Assembly: GCA_027533425.1 (NCBI GenBank)
Contig: JAPZUD010000008.1
Span: 1 to 64,000 of the forward strand
Reading direction: 5' to 3'
DNA from: Beijerinckiaceae bacterium
GTDB taxonomy: Bacteria > Pseudomonadota > Alphaproteobacteria > Rhizobiales > Beijerinckiaceae
Length of the DNA: 64,000 bases
The first letter of the stretch is position 1. Every line of letters begins with the position of its first letter. Positions 20,448 to 30,312 of the stretch are shown here, one piece after another. The translations under genes and the position numbers were made by a program. A model generated the notes under the pieces. It was not told where the DNA came from and made no database searches. It worked only from the letters and a program-made list of their open reading frames with translations.

Positions 20448-20595
20448 GCCTAATCCCAAGCTGAAAATCCGTAAGACCGACGTCCGGGATGACAACCGCA
20501 ACCGGCCGACCTAGGACGTATTGACAAGAACCTCGGGGCCGACGGATGCGGTCCGGTCCCGCGCGCAGCCCCATAGCGGGATACGGGAGAGCTCA

Positions 20596-21588
20596 ATGTC
20601 GTTCAAGGCCCTGATCGTTGACAAGAATCCGGATGGCTCGATCCGGCAGTCCATCGAGATGCTGGACGATTCCCGCCTGCCCGCCGAGGGCGAGGTGACG
20701 GTGGATGTTGCCTGGTCGACCGTGAACTACAAGGACGGCCTCTGCCTGACCGGCGGCGGCGGCCTCGTCCGCACCTATCCGCATGTGCCCGGCATCGATT
20801 TCGCTGGCACCGTCGCCGAATCGGCCGATTCCCGCTTCCGACCCGGCGACCGGGTCGTGCTGACGGGGTGGCGTGTCGGCGAGGTCTGGTGGGGCGGCTA
20901 TGCAACGAAAGCACGCGTCAAGGCGGACTGGCTGGTCCCGCTGCCCGAGGGGCTGACCGAGCGCCGCGCCATGGCCATCGGCACCGCCGGCTTCACCGCC
21001 ATGCTGGCTGTCCAGGCACTCGAGGATCACGGCCTTGCACCCGACCAGGGCGATGTGCTCGTCACCGGCGCCGCCGGCGGCGTCGGCTCGGTGGCGGTCG
21101 CTATCCTCGCCAAGCGCGGCTACAGCGTCGCCGCTGTCACCGGCCGCCCGGAAACCGAGGGCTTCCTGCGAGATCTCGGCGCCAGCCGCATCGTGCCGCG
21201 CGCCGAACTCGCTGAAGCCCCGACGCGCCCGCTCGACAAGGAACTCTGGGCCGGCGCGATCGACAATGTCGGCGGGCCGATGCTCGCCCGCGTGCTGACG
21301 CAGATGAAATACGGCGCCTCGGTCGCGGCCGTCGGCCTGGCGGGCGGCAACTCCCTGCCGGCCACAGTCATTCCCTTCCTGCTGCGCGGGGTGAACCTGC
21401 TCGGCATCGACAGCGTGATGAAGCCCCTGCCCGGCCGGCTCGCCGCCTGGAAACGGCTGGTCACGGACCTGCCGATGGACAAGCTGGATGCCCTTACGGT
21501 CGAGGCCGGATTCGACGAGTTGCCGCGCCTCGGCCGCGAGATCCTCGCCGGTCAGGTGCGGGGCCGCGTCGTCGTGAAGATCGGCTGA
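20596..21588 (+). CDS. acuI: MDR-family oxidoreductase, acrylyl-CoA reductase type
   Basis: FKALIVDKNPDGSIRQSIEMLDDSRLPAEGEVTVDVAWSTVNYKDGL, VTGAAGGVGSVAVAIL. Confidence 0.87.
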   Translation: MSFKALIVDKNPDGSIRQSIEMLDDSRLPAEGEVTVDVAWSTVNYKDGLCLTGGGGLVRTYPHVPGIDFAGTVAESADSRFRPGDRVVLTGWRVGEVWWGGYATKARVKADWLVPLPEGLTERRAMAIGTAGFTAMLAVQALEDHGLAPDQGDVLVTGAAGGVGSVAVAILAKRGYSVAAVTGRPETEGFLRDLGASRIVPRAELAEAPTRPLDKELWAGAIDNVGGPMLARVLTQMKYGASVAAVGLAGGNSLPATVIPFLLRGVNLLGIDSVMKPLPGRLAAWKRLVTDLPMDKLDALTVEAGFDELPRLGREILAGQVRGRVVVKIG

Positions 21589-21594
21589 GCGGCG

Positions 21595-21963
21595 TCAGCG
21601 GAAGGCGATGACCAGCATGGCGAGGCCGAGCAACAGCCCTGCCATGATGGCGGAGCGGTAGGCATAGACCAGAAACGCCTCGCGCCGCGCTTCGGCAATC
21701 AGGCCGGGAGCCAGCGTTTCCGGTGGCCGGTCATCGGGCCGGAGCATGATCCAGACCTCGGTCGAGCGCCACGGTACCGCATGGGCCCGCGCCGCCTTGA
21801 GGATCAGGATGAAGCTCATCAGCAGCAGCGAGAAACCACCGAATTTGAGCGACATATCCGGCTGGTTTCCAAGCGCGAGCATCGTCGTGACGATCGCGAT
21901 CATGCCGAAGCCGCACCCGCGCATGACGGAAAGGAAGGCGAATTCCCGGACCCGCTGCTCCAC
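21595..21963 (-). CDS. Hypothetical membrane protein
   Basis: 122 aa, three hydrophobic segments. Confidence 0.55.
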   Translation of the reverse strand: MEQRVREFAFLSVMRGCGFGMIAIVTTMLALGNQPDMSLKFGGFSLLLMSFILILKAARAHAVPWRSTEVWIMLRPDDRPPETLAPGLIAEARREAFLVYAYRSAIMAGLLLGLAMLVIAFR

Positions 21964-22058
21964 CGACGACTCCCCGGTTCAGATGATCCGGAAAGGATAT
22001 CCGCTCGCCCCTTCTGTTCAAGACAGGGCCGGTGCCGATCACGAAGTTGTGCGGGCTT

Positions 22059-22388
22059 TCAGGTGTGGAAAAGGAGGGCCGGAATCGCGAAGAACAGCAC
22101 GAAGACCAGCCAGATCAGCATCGAGGTCGTGTCGCTCTGCTGACGCCCGGTCAGCCGCTCGAAAAGCGCGGCGGGAATGCCGGCCAGGGCGACGCTCATC
22201 ACCGAAATGAACAGCGAGGTGAAATAGAAGGTCAGCAGCGGCGACGAGACGATCAGCGTCGGCGTGAACGGCCTGAGCAGGATATAGACCGGGTCGAACC
22301 ACGGCGAGACATGCATGCCGTTGAGCAGCGAGAACCCGGCAATCCCGACAAGGATGCCGTCGCGCTGCATGATGGATTCGCGTTCCAT
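22059..22388 (-). CDS. Hypothetical membrane protein
   Basis: 109 aa, hydrophobic helices; ordered with the neighbouring minus-strand genes. Confidence 0.55.
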   Translation of the reverse strand: MERESIMQRDGILVGIAGFSLLNGMHVSPWFDPVYILLRPFTPTLIVSSPLLTFYFTSLFISVMSVALAGIPAALFERLTGRQQSDTTSMLIWLVFVLFFAIPALLFHT

Positions 22389-22398
22389 GGCGCCCTCC

Positions 22399-22701
22399 TC
22401 AGGTGATGCCGGTCGGCCCGACGCCGAGCAGCCGGTTGACAAGGAACAGGGCGATCCGCAGCCCGGTCAGCCAGAACAGCGACAGGACCAGCACCAGCGG
22501 CGGCGCGACCATCGCCGGCGTGACGAAGCGGACGGCCTTGACCACCGGATCGGTGATCTGGACGAAGACCTTGTAGATGACGACGTCCGGCCTGTTTGCA
22601 AACAGGAGCGACAGCACGAAGCGACCGAGCATCGTATAGGTCAGCACCGCCAGGATGTAGTTCGGCACGGTGAAGGTAAAGAAGCTGATATCGCCGCCCA
22701 T
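22399..22701 (-). CDS. YggT-like small membrane protein
   Basis: FTVPNYILAVLTYTMLGRFVLSLLF...VFVQITDPVVKAVRFVTPA. Confidence 0.6.
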   Translation of the reverse strand: MGGDISFFTFTVPNYILAVLTYTMLGRFVLSLLFANRPDVVIYKVFVQITDPVVKAVRFVTPAMVAPPLVLVLSLFWLTGLRIALFLVNRLLGVGPTGIT

Positions 22702-22773
22702 CGGCCGCCTGTCCGTTCTTCTCGAGTGAGGTGCCGCAACCTGCGATGGCCGAGGCCCGACGGTCAAGGGAAA

Positions 22774-22797
22774 GGGCGGGAGATCGCTCTCCCGCCC
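22774..22797 (-). terminator. Hairpin downstream of the Na+/solute symporter
   Basis: GGGCGGGAGA-TCGC-TCTCCCGCCC, 10-bp stem. Confidence 0.5.
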
Positions 22798-22819
22798 CCG
22801 GTTTTTCGGTTCACGCGCG

Positions 22820-24814
22820 TCAATGGGAAGCGACGAGACCGCTCTTTTCTTCCATCAGCGTCTTGCCGCGCGGCTTGCGGACTTCGTCGATGAAGCGCTG
22901 GAGCTCCGCGGAAGGAGCCGGCGTCATCAGCGAGACCACGATCATCACCGCAAAGCCCACCGGCAGGCCGAAGGCCGCCGCCGAGATGTTGTTGATGTTG
23001 AACCAGCCGACCTTCGAAGCCATCGGATGAGCCAGCGTGACCCAGCCATCCATCGCATTCGCAGCCGCCATCGCAACCTTGAGGTCGACGACAGGCGCCC
23101 AGGTGATCGGGTTCAGCAGCGCCGTCATGCCGAGATACTTGACCCCGAAGCCCGGGAAGTAACGCGTCACGAGCAGGTACAGCAGGGTGACACCGAAGCC
23201 GGCGAGGATGCCTGCAATGGCCCCTTGCTTGGTCGTCCGCTTCCACCAGACGCCCAGGACGAGCGCGGGGAAGAGGCCACCTGCCGCAAGGCTGAACGCC
23301 CAGGCCACCATCGCAAGGATGTCCGCCGGGCGCTGCGCCGCCGTCCACGCCGCCGCGATCGCGACGATCACCAGCAGCACGCGGCTGATGACGAGGCGCT
23401 GCTTGGTCGGCGCGTTCGGGTTGATCATCTTGTAGTAGATGTCATGCGACAGCGCGTTGGCCAGCGCGAGCAGCAGGCCATCCGCCGTGGAGAGCGCGGC
23501 GGCAAGGCCACCGGCAGCCACGAGGCCCGTGATCACGTAGGGCAGACCGGCGATTTCCGGCGTCGAGATCACGACCACGTCCGGGTTGATCCCGAAATCC
23601 TGCAGGCGGAGCACGCCGGTATGGCCAGCGAGAGCCGCACAGGAGGCCTTGACCGCTTCAGCCGAAGCCGCAGCCTTGCCGCAGATATTCACAAGGCCGA
23701 GCTTGCCCCAGCTGTAGACCCATTGCGGAAGATCCGCGATGTTCTTGCCGATCAGGGTCGAATAGACCTCGAGCTTCGAGAACGCCGCATAGGCCGGAGC
23801 CGTGAAGTACAGCAGGAAGATGAAGAGCAGCGACCAGGCCACGGACTGACGGGCTTCACGCACCGACGGGGTGGTGAAATAGCGCATCAGGACGTGCGGG
23901 AGCGAGGCCGTGCCGACCATCAGGCAGAAGATCAACCAGAAATAGTTCGCGGGCGAGTAACGCGAGAACGGCGCGGTATGCGTCGTGCTGAGCGAAGCCT
24001 GCGTCGCGAGGCCCTTCTGGACGAATTCCTGCTCGAGCTGGCTGATCGATTGCAGCGCCTGGCCATAGGAGAGCTGCGGCACCGGCACCCCGAACTTCTT
24101 CGCCGACATCCAGACCACCGGGATCAGGTAGGCGACGATCAGCACGATGTACTGGGCAACCTGGGTCCAGGTCACGGCCTTCATGCCACCGAGCATCGAG
24201 CAGACGAGAATGCCCGCCAGACCCACATAGACCGCAACCGTGAAGTCGAGGCCGATGAAGCGCTGGGCAATCAGGCCCGTGCCGAAGATCTGCGCCACCA
24301 CGTAGGTGAAGGAGCAGGCCAGCAGCACGATCACGCCGCAGAGACGCGCCATGTTGCCCCCGTAGCGGGCCGCCAGGAAGTCCGGAACGGTGTAGGCGCC
24401 GAACTTGCGCAGGAACGGCGCGATCAGCACCGCCACCAGCACATAGCCGCCGGTCCAGCCCAGAACGAAGGCGAGGCCGTCATAGCCGAGCAGGTAAAGC
24501 GAACCGGCCATGCCGATGAACGAGGCTGCCGACATCCAGTCCGCGCCAGTCGCCATGCCGTTGTAGAAGGCCGGAACGGTTCGGCCGGCAACATAATACT
24601 CGCCCACGTCCGAGGTGCGCGAGACGATGCCGATGAAGGCGTAGACGAGAATCGTCAGGCCCATGAACATGTAGCCGAGATACTTCTGGCCGACACCCAG
24701 CTGCTCGAGGATGCCCACGAGGAAGATGAAGCCGAAGAAGCCCCCGGTATAGATGGCGTAGATGCGCCCGAGATTGTTGAGGAAGCCGCCCTTGTCGGCT
24801 GATGCGTTTGCCAT
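22820..24814 (-). CDS. Sodium:solute symporter (acetate/ActP-like)
   Basis: DVGEYYVAGRTVPAFYNGMATGADWMSAASFIGMAG...; polytopic, followed upstream by DUF4212 partner. Confidence 0.92.
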   Translation of the reverse strand: MANASADKGGFLNNLGRIYAIYTGGFFGFIFLVGILEQLGVGQKYLGYMFMGLTILVYAFIGIVSRTSDVGEYYVAGRTVPAFYNGMATGADWMSAASFIGMAGSLYLLGYDGLAFVLGWTGGYVLVAVLIAPFLRKFGAYTVPDFLAARYGGNMARLCGVIVLLACSFTYVVAQIFGTGLIAQRFIGLDFTVAVYVGLAGILVCSMLGGMKAVTWTQVAQYIVLIVAYLIPVVWMSAKKFGVPVPQLSYGQALQSISQLEQEFVQKGLATQASLSTTHTAPFSRYSPANYFWLIFCLMVGTASLPHVLMRYFTTPSVREARQSVAWSLLFIFLLYFTAPAYAAFSKLEVYSTLIGKNIADLPQWVYSWGKLGLVNICGKAAASAEAVKASCAALAGHTGVLRLQDFGINPDVVVISTPEIAGLPYVITGLVAAGGLAAALSTADGLLLALANALSHDIYYKMINPNAPTKQRLVISRVLLVIVAIAAAWTAAQRPADILAMVAWAFSLAAGGLFPALVLGVWWKRTTKQGAIAGILAGFGVTLLYLLVTRYFPGFGVKYLGMTALLNPITWAPVVDLKVAMAAANAMDGWVTLAHPMASKVGWFNINNISAAAFGLPVGFAVMIVVSLMTPAPSAELQRFIDEVRKPRGKTLMEEKSGLVASH

Positions 24815-24824
24815 TGTCCCCTCC

Positions 24825-25079
24825 TCAGTCGTCTTCGGCGACGCCGGTTTCGCGATCGATCTTGTCCTGCGCTTTCGCGAACCAGAACAGCATCGCCACG
24901 AAGACGATCAGCGAACCCTGCGCGGCCATGTAGAAGCCGAGCGGGAAGCCCGCGATGACGATCTTGTTAAGCGCTCCCACGAACATGTGGACGATAAAGC
25001 CGAAAAAGACCCACAACCCCAACATCAGGATCATGAGGGACTTTGTTCGAGCCCAATGTTGCTCGGCATTTGGCGTCAT
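24825..25079 (-). CDS. DUF4212-type small subunit of the symporter
   Basis: 84 aa, two helices, directly upstream of the symporter. Confidence 0.85.
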   Translation of the reverse strand: MTPNAEQHWARTKSLMILMLGLWVFFGFIVHMFVGALNKIVIAGFPLGFYMAAQGSLIVFVAMLFWFAKAQDKIDRETGVAEDD

Positions 25080-25571
25080 TCGCCGCCTCCCCTTGTTTCT
25101 CTTCCCTGGAACCGGCCTGCGCCGGCGCGAGAACGGGCGCGCCCCCGAAGACGCACCTGCCCGGCACTATGAATAACCTGTTAAAACGCCTCCGGCTGCC
25201 CCTACCTAGGTCTAACATCACAGAAAAATCGCAGGCCCTCGCAATGAAGCGCCGGCCGCATCCGCGGATTGTGCAGTGCAGCGAAAATGATCATACCTTT
25301 GAGCTTCAGGCTATACATCGAGAAGGCGTTCTAAGCTTGCCGAGCAGAGCGCCAATAGTGACAAGCAAGCCAACTATTGTGCAGCGCAAAATAAACTGGG
25401 CCGGATATGCGACAGCGTGCCGCAGACAGCGCCCGCGCGCCGCGCACCGATCACGAGAGTTTGTCCCTCCTAATCATCATAACATTGATAGACGCGCGCC
25501 GAATCCGCAGCCATTGTGATGCAGCACATCCTGTGCGGACGCCGGGGTCTGGGGGCCAAGGTCTGGGGGCG

Positions 25572-27677
25572 ATGGGCGGACAGGTGCACCGAACCAACAT
25601 CGACCGGGTTGCGATCCTGGAGATCGACAACCCGCCGGTGAATGCGATGTCCCAGCCGATCCGCAGGGCATTGGCTGATCATGTCGCGCGGGCGGATTCC
25701 GAGCCCGAGATCGGTGCCATGGTGATCCTGGCCCGCGGCCGCACCTTCGTGACCGGGATCGACCTCACCGAACTCGGCCAGAAGCCGCGTGACCCCGGCA
25801 TGGCCGAGGTGGTGGACCGGATCGAGGCCGCGTCAAAGCCCGTCGTGGTCGCGTGGCACGGCACGGCCCTCGGGGCCGGCTGCGAGATCGGGCTGGCCGC
25901 GCATCGGCGCATCATGGGGCGGCAGAGCCGGGTCGGCCTGCCCGATATCCGCCTTGGCCTCGTGCCCGGCGCCGGCGGTACGCAACGCCTGCCCCGGCTG
26001 ATCGGACTGCCCGCCGCTCTGGACCTTATCGCCTCGGGCCGGGTGATCGATGCGATGGAGGCTTTCGCCCTCGGCCTCTGTGACGAGGTGACCGACGGCG
26101 ATATCCGCGAGGCCGCGCTGGCGGCGGCGCGGACCCTGATCGGCCGGATGCAGCCCCGCCTGTCCCTGCGCGCGCCCGCACCGCCGGAACCCGGCGCCTG
26201 GGAAGCCATGGTCGAGCGTGTGCGCCGCGAGGCCCGGCATCGCATTGCGCCGCTGCGCGCGATCGAACTGATCGGCCAGACGCTGACAACGCCCTATGCT
26301 ATCGGCAGTGCCGCCGAAAGGCGGGCCTTCCTCGAACTGACCGCCTCTGACCAGTCCCGCGCGTTGCGCCATCTTTTCTTTGCCGAACGGGCCCTGCGCA
26401 AACGGCCGGAATTCGCGGAGATCCGGCCCCGCGCTCTCGCGCGGATCGGCCTTGTCGGCTCGGGCTCGGCCGCTGCCGGCATCGCCGCGACCCTCGCGGA
26501 GCGTGGCCTTGCCGTCACCCTGGTCGAGACCGCCGAAGGCGGGCTGCAGGCGGCGCGGGAGCGGGTCGCGGCACTGATCGCCCGGGGCATCCGGTCCGGC
26601 CGTGTTCCGGAGGCCGCCCGGCAGGACATTGCCTCCCGCCTGTCCTTCCAGGGCGATCTCGCCGCCCTTGCCGGCTGCGACCTCGTGGTCGAGGCGATAT
26701 TTGATGATCTCGCGCTCAAGCGTGACCTGTTCGAGCGGCTCGAGGAGATCCTGCCGCCACAGACCCTGCTGGCGAGCGCCTCGCCAATGACGGATCATTC
26801 TGCCCTTGCCGGGCAACTCGCCCATCCCGGGCGCTACCTCGCCATGCATTTCCTCGCCCCGGCTCCGGCGATGCGGATCGTCGAGCTGGGCCGCACGCGG
26901 CATACGCGGCCGGAAACCCTCGCCGCGATCTTCGGCATGCTCGATCGCATCGAAAGGATGGCCATCCCCTGCCTTGCCACGGAGGGACTTGTCGGGAGCC
27001 GGATCGTGGCGCGGTTCCGGGCGCAATGCGATTTCATGCTGGAAGAAGGCGCCCTCCCCGCCGAGATCGACCGCGCCCTGGAAGCCTTCGGCCTGCCCAT
27101 CGGCCCCTTCGCCGCGCAGGATCTGGCGGGCCTCGACATTGCCTGGGCGCGGCGGAAGCGGCTGGCCGAAACCCGCCCGCAGGGCGAGCGTGACGTGCCC
27201 ATTCTCGACCAGCTCTGCGAGCGGGGGCATTTCGGCCAGAAAGTCGGCAAGGGGTGGTATCGATACCGCAACGGCCAGCGCGAGCCCGACCCGGACGTCG
27301 AGGCGCTGATCCGCGCCCATGCCGCATCGACAGGCCGGCGGCGGCAGGCCTTCACGGCGGATGCGATCCAGCTGCGGGTCCTGGCGGCCATGGTCAATGA
27401 AGGGTGCCGGATGATCGAGGCCGGCATCGTCGCCCGACCGGCGGAGATCGACCTGCTGATGGTGCATGGCCATGGCTTCCCGGCCTGGCGCGGCGGACCG
27501 ATGCAGGAAGCCGATTCGCGCGGCCTCCGCGTGATCCAGTCCGCCATCGAGGCCAGCGCGCAGCGCGATGGCGCGGGGTTCGAGGCCTGCCGCCTCGTGG
27601 CAGAACTCATCGCCTCCGGCCGATCCTTCGGCGCGCTCAATCGCCCCGTCGTGGCGGAAGTGCTTCAGCCGGCCTGA
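25572..27677 (+). CDS. 3-hydroxyacyl-CoA dehydrogenase / enoyl-CoA hydratase multifunctional protein
   Basis: N-terminal crotonase fold, then IGLVGSGSAAAGIAATLAERGLAVTLVE dinucleotide fold and C-terminal HAD domain. Confidence 0.92.
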   Translation: MGGQVHRTNIDRVAILEIDNPPVNAMSQPIRRALADHVARADSEPEIGAMVILARGRTFVTGIDLTELGQKPRDPGMAEVVDRIEAASKPVVVAWHGTALGAGCEIGLAAHRRIMGRQSRVGLPDIRLGLVPGAGGTQRLPRLIGLPAALDLIASGRVIDAMEAFALGLCDEVTDGDIREAALAAARTLIGRMQPRLSLRAPAPPEPGAWEAMVERVRREARHRIAPLRAIELIGQTLTTPYAIGSAAERRAFLELTASDQSRALRHLFFAERALRKRPEFAEIRPRALARIGLVGSGSAAAGIAATLAERGLAVTLVETAEGGLQAARERVAALIARGIRSGRVPEAARQDIASRLSFQGDLAALAGCDLVVEAIFDDLALKRDLFERLEEILPPQTLLASASPMTDHSALAGQLAHPGRYLAMHFLAPAPAMRIVELGRTRHTRPETLAAIFGMLDRIERMAIPCLATEGLVGSRIVARFRAQCDFMLEEGALPAEIDRALEAFGLPIGPFAAQDLAGLDIAWARRKRLAETRPQGERDVPILDQLCERGHFGQKVGKGWYRYRNGQREPDPDVEALIRAHAASTGRRRQAFTADAIQLRVLAAMVNEGCRMIEAGIVARPAEIDLLMVHGHGFPAWRGGPMQEADSRGLRVIQSAIEASAQRDGAGFEACRLVAELIASGRSFGALNRPVVAEVLQPA

Positions 27678-28981
27678 CCGGCCCCCTCCGTAGTGCGAAC
27701 GAACCCGCCGGGGGCGCCGCTTCCGGAGTCGAAAAGATCACCCTGGTCAAACGCCCCGGCTCCCAGACCAAGCTGCTCGGAAAGTGAAGGAATCTTCTCC
27801 TTGAGCGCGAAGAAGCCGCGTGTCGCGTGCGGCCAGCACGCTTCGTCATAGGCCCGGCGGATCTCGATGAGCGCGATGCCTTGCCGGGCGAGGACGGGGG
27901 CGGCTTCCGCCAGCACCTCCGCCACCGGGCCGACCGGTGCATAGGCGGTGACGATCCGCGAGAGGCCATGCCGCCGCGCCCAGTCTCCGAGTGCGATCGC
28001 CGTCAGGCTCGGCAGCCGCACAGCCTCGACGCCCCAATGCCGGGCGGCACGATCGAGCCCGTCGCCAAGCGCTGCCTCGGTGAAGGCCTGCACGGCCTCC
28101 GCGACGGGCAGCGGCGAGCGCCCGTCGACAGCACTGGCACCGGCTACCGCGCGGATTCCGGCCCTGTCGAGGCCAAGGCTCTCGGGATGGAGATCCTCTT
28201 CCGTCAGGAGCAATCCGAGCGGCCCGTCCGGTGGGCCGGACATCGGGAGCCGCAGCCGCTGGGCCGCCGGCAGCGGCGGCTCCTCCAGCGCCGGCGCCTC
28301 CTTCGCGAGGCCGCGCGGCGAGAAACGCCCGCCGGTAAAGCCGGCAATGTTGTCCGGCCGGGCGAGATAGGTCTTGCCCTTGGTGTGCAGCCCGCCGACC
28401 CAGCGCCAGGAGCAGGTGTTCGAGGCCGGATCGCCGTCAAGCAGGTGCCGGATCATATAATCCGCCCCCAGTTCCCACGGCAGGCGCAGGGTGAAGATCC
28501 AGATCGAGGCGAACCACATCCGGGCATGGTTGTGGAGATAACCGGTTTCCTCCAGCTCGGCGATCCAGGCATCGAAGGCGTCGATCCCTGTCCGGCCGGC
28601 CAAAGCCGCCTGATAAGCCTTGCGGAAGCCGCCCTTCTCGCCGAGGGCCGCAACCTGTCCCGCAAGCGCCTCGCGATACCGGCGCCAGATTGCGGGACGA
28701 GTCTCCAGATGACCCTTGAAATAGGCGCGCCAGAACACTTCCTGGATGAATTTCTCGGCCGAAGCGGGCGAATGCCGGGCGAGCACGCTTTCGAGAACCT
28801 CCTGCTCGGTCACCAGCCGGTGCCGCAGATAGGGCGAGAGCACGGAGACATTGTCGCGCCGGTCGGGCCCGTAATCGCTGTTGCGGCGGGCTGCGTAATC
28901 GCGGCCGGCCGCCGGCAGGAAAGCCCGGAGGCGAAGAAGCCCGGCCGCGCGGCCGGGCTCGAAATGGCGTGAATCCGTCAT
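27665..28981 (-). CDS. Photolyase/cryptochrome-like FAD-binding protein, apparently with reordered domains
   Basis: VSVLSPYLRHRLVTEQEVLESVL... EKFIQEVFWRAYF... YLHNHARMWFASIWIFTLRLPWELGADYMIRHLLDGDPASNTCSWRWVGG close to the N-terminus. Confidence 0.8.
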   Translation of the reverse strand: MTDSRHFEPGRAAGLLRLRAFLPAAGRDYAARRNSDYGPDRRDNVSVLSPYLRHRLVTEQEVLESVLARHSPASAEKFIQEVFWRAYFKGHLETRPAIWRRYREALAGQVAALGEKGGFRKAYQAALAGRTGIDAFDAWIAELEETGYLHNHARMWFASIWIFTLRLPWELGADYMIRHLLDGDPASNTCSWRWVGGLHTKGKTYLARPDNIAGFTGGRFSPRGLAKEAPALEEPPLPAAQRLRLPMSGPPDGPLGLLLTEEDLHPESLGLDRAGIRAVAGASAVDGRSPLPVAEAVQAFTEAALGDGLDRAARHWGVEAVRLPSLTAIALGDWARRHGLSRIVTAYAPVGPVAEVLAEAAPVLARQGIALIEIRRAYDEACWPHATRGFFALKEKIPSLSEQLGLGAGAFDQGDLFDSGSGAPGGFVRTTEGAGQAG

Positions 28982-29029
28982 CTTGAACTCCTGCCGGGCA
29001 TACGCGCCCGGCAGGAGGATGGATGAGGT

Positions 29030-29641
29030 TCAGGCGAGGCCTTCTGCCTTGAGCGCGGCCTGCACCGCCGGCCGGGCGGCCACCCGGCCCATGAAGGCCT
29101 TCAGCCGCGGCCGCGAATCCAGCGGGATGCCGACGAAATTCACCCAGTTCGTCACCACGAAGAGATAGGCATCCGCCACCGTGAAGGCAGCGCTGGTCAC
29201 ATGGTCGCGGCCATCGGCGAAGAGCGATTCCACGTAATCGAGATGCTTGCCCACGGCCGAACGGGCCGCGTCCTTCTCCGCATCGGAGCTGGTCGGCACG
29301 AAGAGCGGCACGAAAGCCTTGTGCAGTTCGGAGGCGACGAAGTTGAGCATTTCCTGCACCCGCGCCCGCGCCACCGTGCCCGGCTGCGGCGCGAGTTCCC
29401 GCGCCCCTTCCCGGTCGGCGAGGAACTGCACGATTGCCGCGCCCTCGGTGATCCGCGTGCCATCATCGAGCTCGAGCACTGGAACCTGCCCCTTGGCATT
29501 GATGGAATGGAAATCGCCGCCGCCGGCCAACGTCCTGGTTTTCGTGTCGACGCGCTGCAGCGTGACCGGAAGGTTCAGCTCGTTGATCACGATATGCGGC
29601 GAGAGCGAGCAGGCGCCGGGCGAGAAATAGAGTTTCATCAA
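29030..29641 (-). CDS. Glutathione S-transferase
   Basis: MKLYFSPGACSLSPHIVINELNLPVTLQRVDTKT. Confidence 0.93.
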   Translation of the reverse strand: MMKLYFSPGACSLSPHIVINELNLPVTLQRVDTKTRTLAGGGDFHSINAKGQVPVLELDDGTRITEGAAIVQFLADREGARELAPQPGTVARARVQEMLNFVASELHKAFVPLFVPTSSDAEKDAARSAVGKHLDYVESLFADGRDHVTSAAFTVADAYLFVVTNWVNFVGIPLDSRPRLKAFMGRVAARPAVQAALKAEGLA

Positions 29642-29759
29642 CGATCTCCAAAAGAGGATGGGATGACGCTTTCCTTATCGCCTCTGGTTACATTGAGAAA
29701 CCCGATAACTTGTAGTAACCATCAAAATCAGGTATCCGGAAGGTAACCAGGAGACCGCG

Positions 29760-30185
29760 ATGGCCCTCAGGATGCGCAAGAACAAGGTCGCGGCCCCGCT
29801 GCCCGGCTGCCCGCTCACCGCCTGCCTCTCGCTGATCGGCGGGGCCTGGACGCCCAACATCATCTGGTATCTCTCCGGCGGGCCACGCCGATTTTCGGAA
29901 CTGCGCGCCGACCTTCCGGGCATTTCCTCGAAGGTCCTCACGCAACGCCTGCGTGAACTCGAGCAGAGCGGCGTTGCGAGCCGGCAGGTGCTGCCGACCT
30001 CGCCGCCCTCGGTCGAGTACAGCCTGACCGTCTTGGGCCATGAGCTGTTGCCCGCCATCCGCTCGATTGTCGAGATCGGCCAGAAGCTGAAATCGCATCA
30101 GGAGGGCCGGCAGGCCGGATCCTGCCCGGAAGGGCAGGCCGCACCCGGAATCCGGGCTGCCGGGCCCCGCATCTCCCGCCTCTGA
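29760..30185 (+). CDS. HxlR family transcriptional regulator
   Basis: CPLTACLSLIGGAWTPNIIWYLSGGPRRFSELRADLPGISSKVLTQRLRELEQSGV. Confidence 0.93.
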   Translation: MALRMRKNKVAAPLPGCPLTACLSLIGGAWTPNIIWYLSGGPRRFSELRADLPGISSKVLTQRLRELEQSGVASRQVLPTSPPSVEYSLTVLGHELLPAIRSIVEIGQKLKSHQEGRQAGSCPEGQAAPGIRAAGPRISRL

Positions 30186-30209
30186 GACGCGGACACGAGC
30201 GCGTCTCAA

Positions 30210-30290
30210 TGTATACAGCAAACGGCTGAATTTGTTCGTAACGGCTGGCTTGTCGGGCTTATTCGGATCTTTTACGATTTTCTGTATACA
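30210..30290. promoter_or_regulatory. Pair of TGTATACA palindromes upstream of vanA-like gene
   Basis: TGTATACA at 30210-30217 and 30283-30290 in inverted extended context (TCAATGTATACAG / CTGTATACATATTGA). Confidence 0.5.
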
Positions 30291-30312
30291 TATTGAACAC
30301 AGGAAACGCGCC

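Noticed and set aside
22823-24802. 659-aa plus-strand ORF
   Set aside because: Antisense of the symporter gene; Arg/His/Asp-rich low-complexity composition typical of GC-rich antisense frames.
25833-27473. 546-aa minus-strand ORF
   Set aside because: Antisense of the multifunctional fatty-acid oxidation gene.
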